This document shows positions 5,509 to 6,112 of a stretch of 6,112 bases of DNA, piece by piece. Below the pieces are notes generated by a model. The model was not told where the DNA came from and ran no database searches. It worked only from the letters and a program-made list of their open reading frames with translations. This DNA comes from Kiritimatiellia bacterium. Its GTDB lineage: Bacteria > Verrucomicrobiota > Kiritimatiellia > SLAD01. Both the position numbers and the translations under genes were made by a program. Position 1 is the first letter of the stretch, and each line of letters opens with the position of its first letter. The DNA is taken from contig SLCI01000209.1 of the NCBI GenBank assembly GCA_007125875.1, positions 1 to 6,112 on the forward strand, written 5' to 3'.

Positions 5509-6112
5509 ATGCCGCGGGAGCATGGATGTATCACCCGTGTCGACGGAGTGCGCGTGGGGCACGCGGTGGATGATGACGGCGTAACCGGTTGCTCCGTTAT
5601 CTTGTTTGATCAAGGCGCGGTGGCGGGTGTGGATATCGGCGGATCGGCGCCCGCGACGCGTGAAACCGAATTACTGGATCCAACCAATATGATTGAGCGA
5701 ATTCATGGCATTGCGCTCACGGGGGGTAGTGTCTTTGGCTTGAAGTCTTCCGATGGTGTGCAGAGTTTTCTGCGTGAACGCGGGGTCGGTTACCGATCAT
5801 CGGCAGGTGTAATTATTCCGATCGTCCCCGCAGCTGCCATCTATGATCTCGAGATGGGGGATCCCGCCATTCATCACGCGCCGGATCGCAAAATGGGCTA
5901 TTCCGCTTGCGAAACGGCATCATCTGACATGTCGCCCGAGGGGCTCGTCGGATGCGGTGTTGGGGCAACCTGTGGACGAATTCTCGGAAACGAGAATCGC
6001 ATGCGGGGCGGACTCGGTAGCTCCTCGATCACGTTGAGTAATGGCGTGACTGTCGGCACCTTGGTCGTTTGTAACGCGTGGGGTGATGTGCTTGACCCGG
6101 ACACCGGACAAA
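5509..6112 (+). CDS. P1 family (S58, DmpA-type) aminopeptidase, partial at C-terminus
   Basis: The frame is open from ATG 5509, immediately after the TAG of the preceding gene, to the right edge: 201 codons of an expected 320-375. AAGGAG at 5494-5499, nine bases upstream, supports the start. Family landmarks: VDIGGSAPATRETELLDP (41-58), matching the conserved GG-x-PGTRET-x-LL-P; LTGGSVFGL (70-78), matching LTGGSAFGL; a glycine-rich segment VGCGVGATCGRILG (147-160); and RGGLGSSSI followed by GTLVVCNAWGDV (166-194). S58 enzymes are N-terminal nucleophile hydrolases that self-cleave before a Ser or Thr near residue 230-250. That site lies beyond the window, so activity cannot be checked. They release N-terminal D-, L- or beta-amino acids from peptides and amides. 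No signal peptide is seen, so it is expected to be cytosolic. It closes the visible part of the asnB operon. Confidence 0.9.
   Translation, partial: MPREHGCITRVDGVRVGHAVDDDGVTGCSVILFDQGAVAGVDIGGSAPATRETELLDPTNMIERIHGIALTGGSVFGLKSSDGVQSFLRERGVGYRSSAGVIIPIVPAAAIYDLEMGDPAIHHAPDRKMGYSACETASSDMSPEGLVGCGVGATCGRILGNENRMRGGLGSSSITLSNGVTVGTLVVCNAWGDVLDPDTGQ

Noticed and set aside
5843..6112. Short open frames on both strands at the right end
   Set aside because: They are shadows of the S58 aminopeptidase frame, which runs without a stop from 5509 to the edge and has the family motifs.

Overview
The window looks like a Gram-negative bacterial chromosome segment of moderate, uneven base composition. 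The Gram-negative assignment rests on a secreted protein with the features of an outer-membrane beta-barrel. The lineage cannot be fixed from the sequence. The mix of genes and the TTCCAAT-type palindromes would fit a PVC-group bacterium (Verrucomicrobiota or Kiritimatiellota type), but that is an impression, not a result.

Layout. Positions 1-1814 (minus strand) hold the N-terminal 604 codons of a P1B-type heavy-metal efflux ATPase, cut by the left edge of the window. It has an SPC transmembrane motif, which points to the P1B-4 (Co/Fe/Zn) group. Just upstream of its start lie two tandem copies of an 18-base palindrome-containing repeat. From about 1873 to 2490 there is a decayed intergenic tract. 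It contains an unidentified minus-strand C-terminus-like fragment, the DNA-binding tail of an OmpR-type response regulator, and, five bases from its stop, a 28-codon stub resembling a histidine kinase N-terminus. This appears to be a broken two-component operon. A complete gene for a 254-residue outer-membrane barrel protein follows (2491-3255) and ends in a strong palindromic Rho-independent terminator.

From 3315 onward there is a leader region with a 9-base inverted repeat and a hairpin, then a tightly packed plus-strand operon. It encodes a glutamine-hydrolysing asparagine synthetase (asnB, 3518-5053), a small signal-peptide/FN3-like/single-TM protein (5050-5508, ATGA overlap), and a P1-family (S58, DmpA-type) aminopeptidase (5509 onward, cut by the right edge). 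The overlap, the abutting reading frames and good Shine-Dalgarno sites imply co-translation. The set suggests amino-acid or peptide metabolism coupled to an envelope protein of unknown role.

No tRNA, rRNA, CRISPR array or intact mobile element was recognised. The most interesting points are the AsnB/FN3-TM/S58 operon, the eroded two-component system beside the metal pump, and the twin palindromes in the pump's leader.
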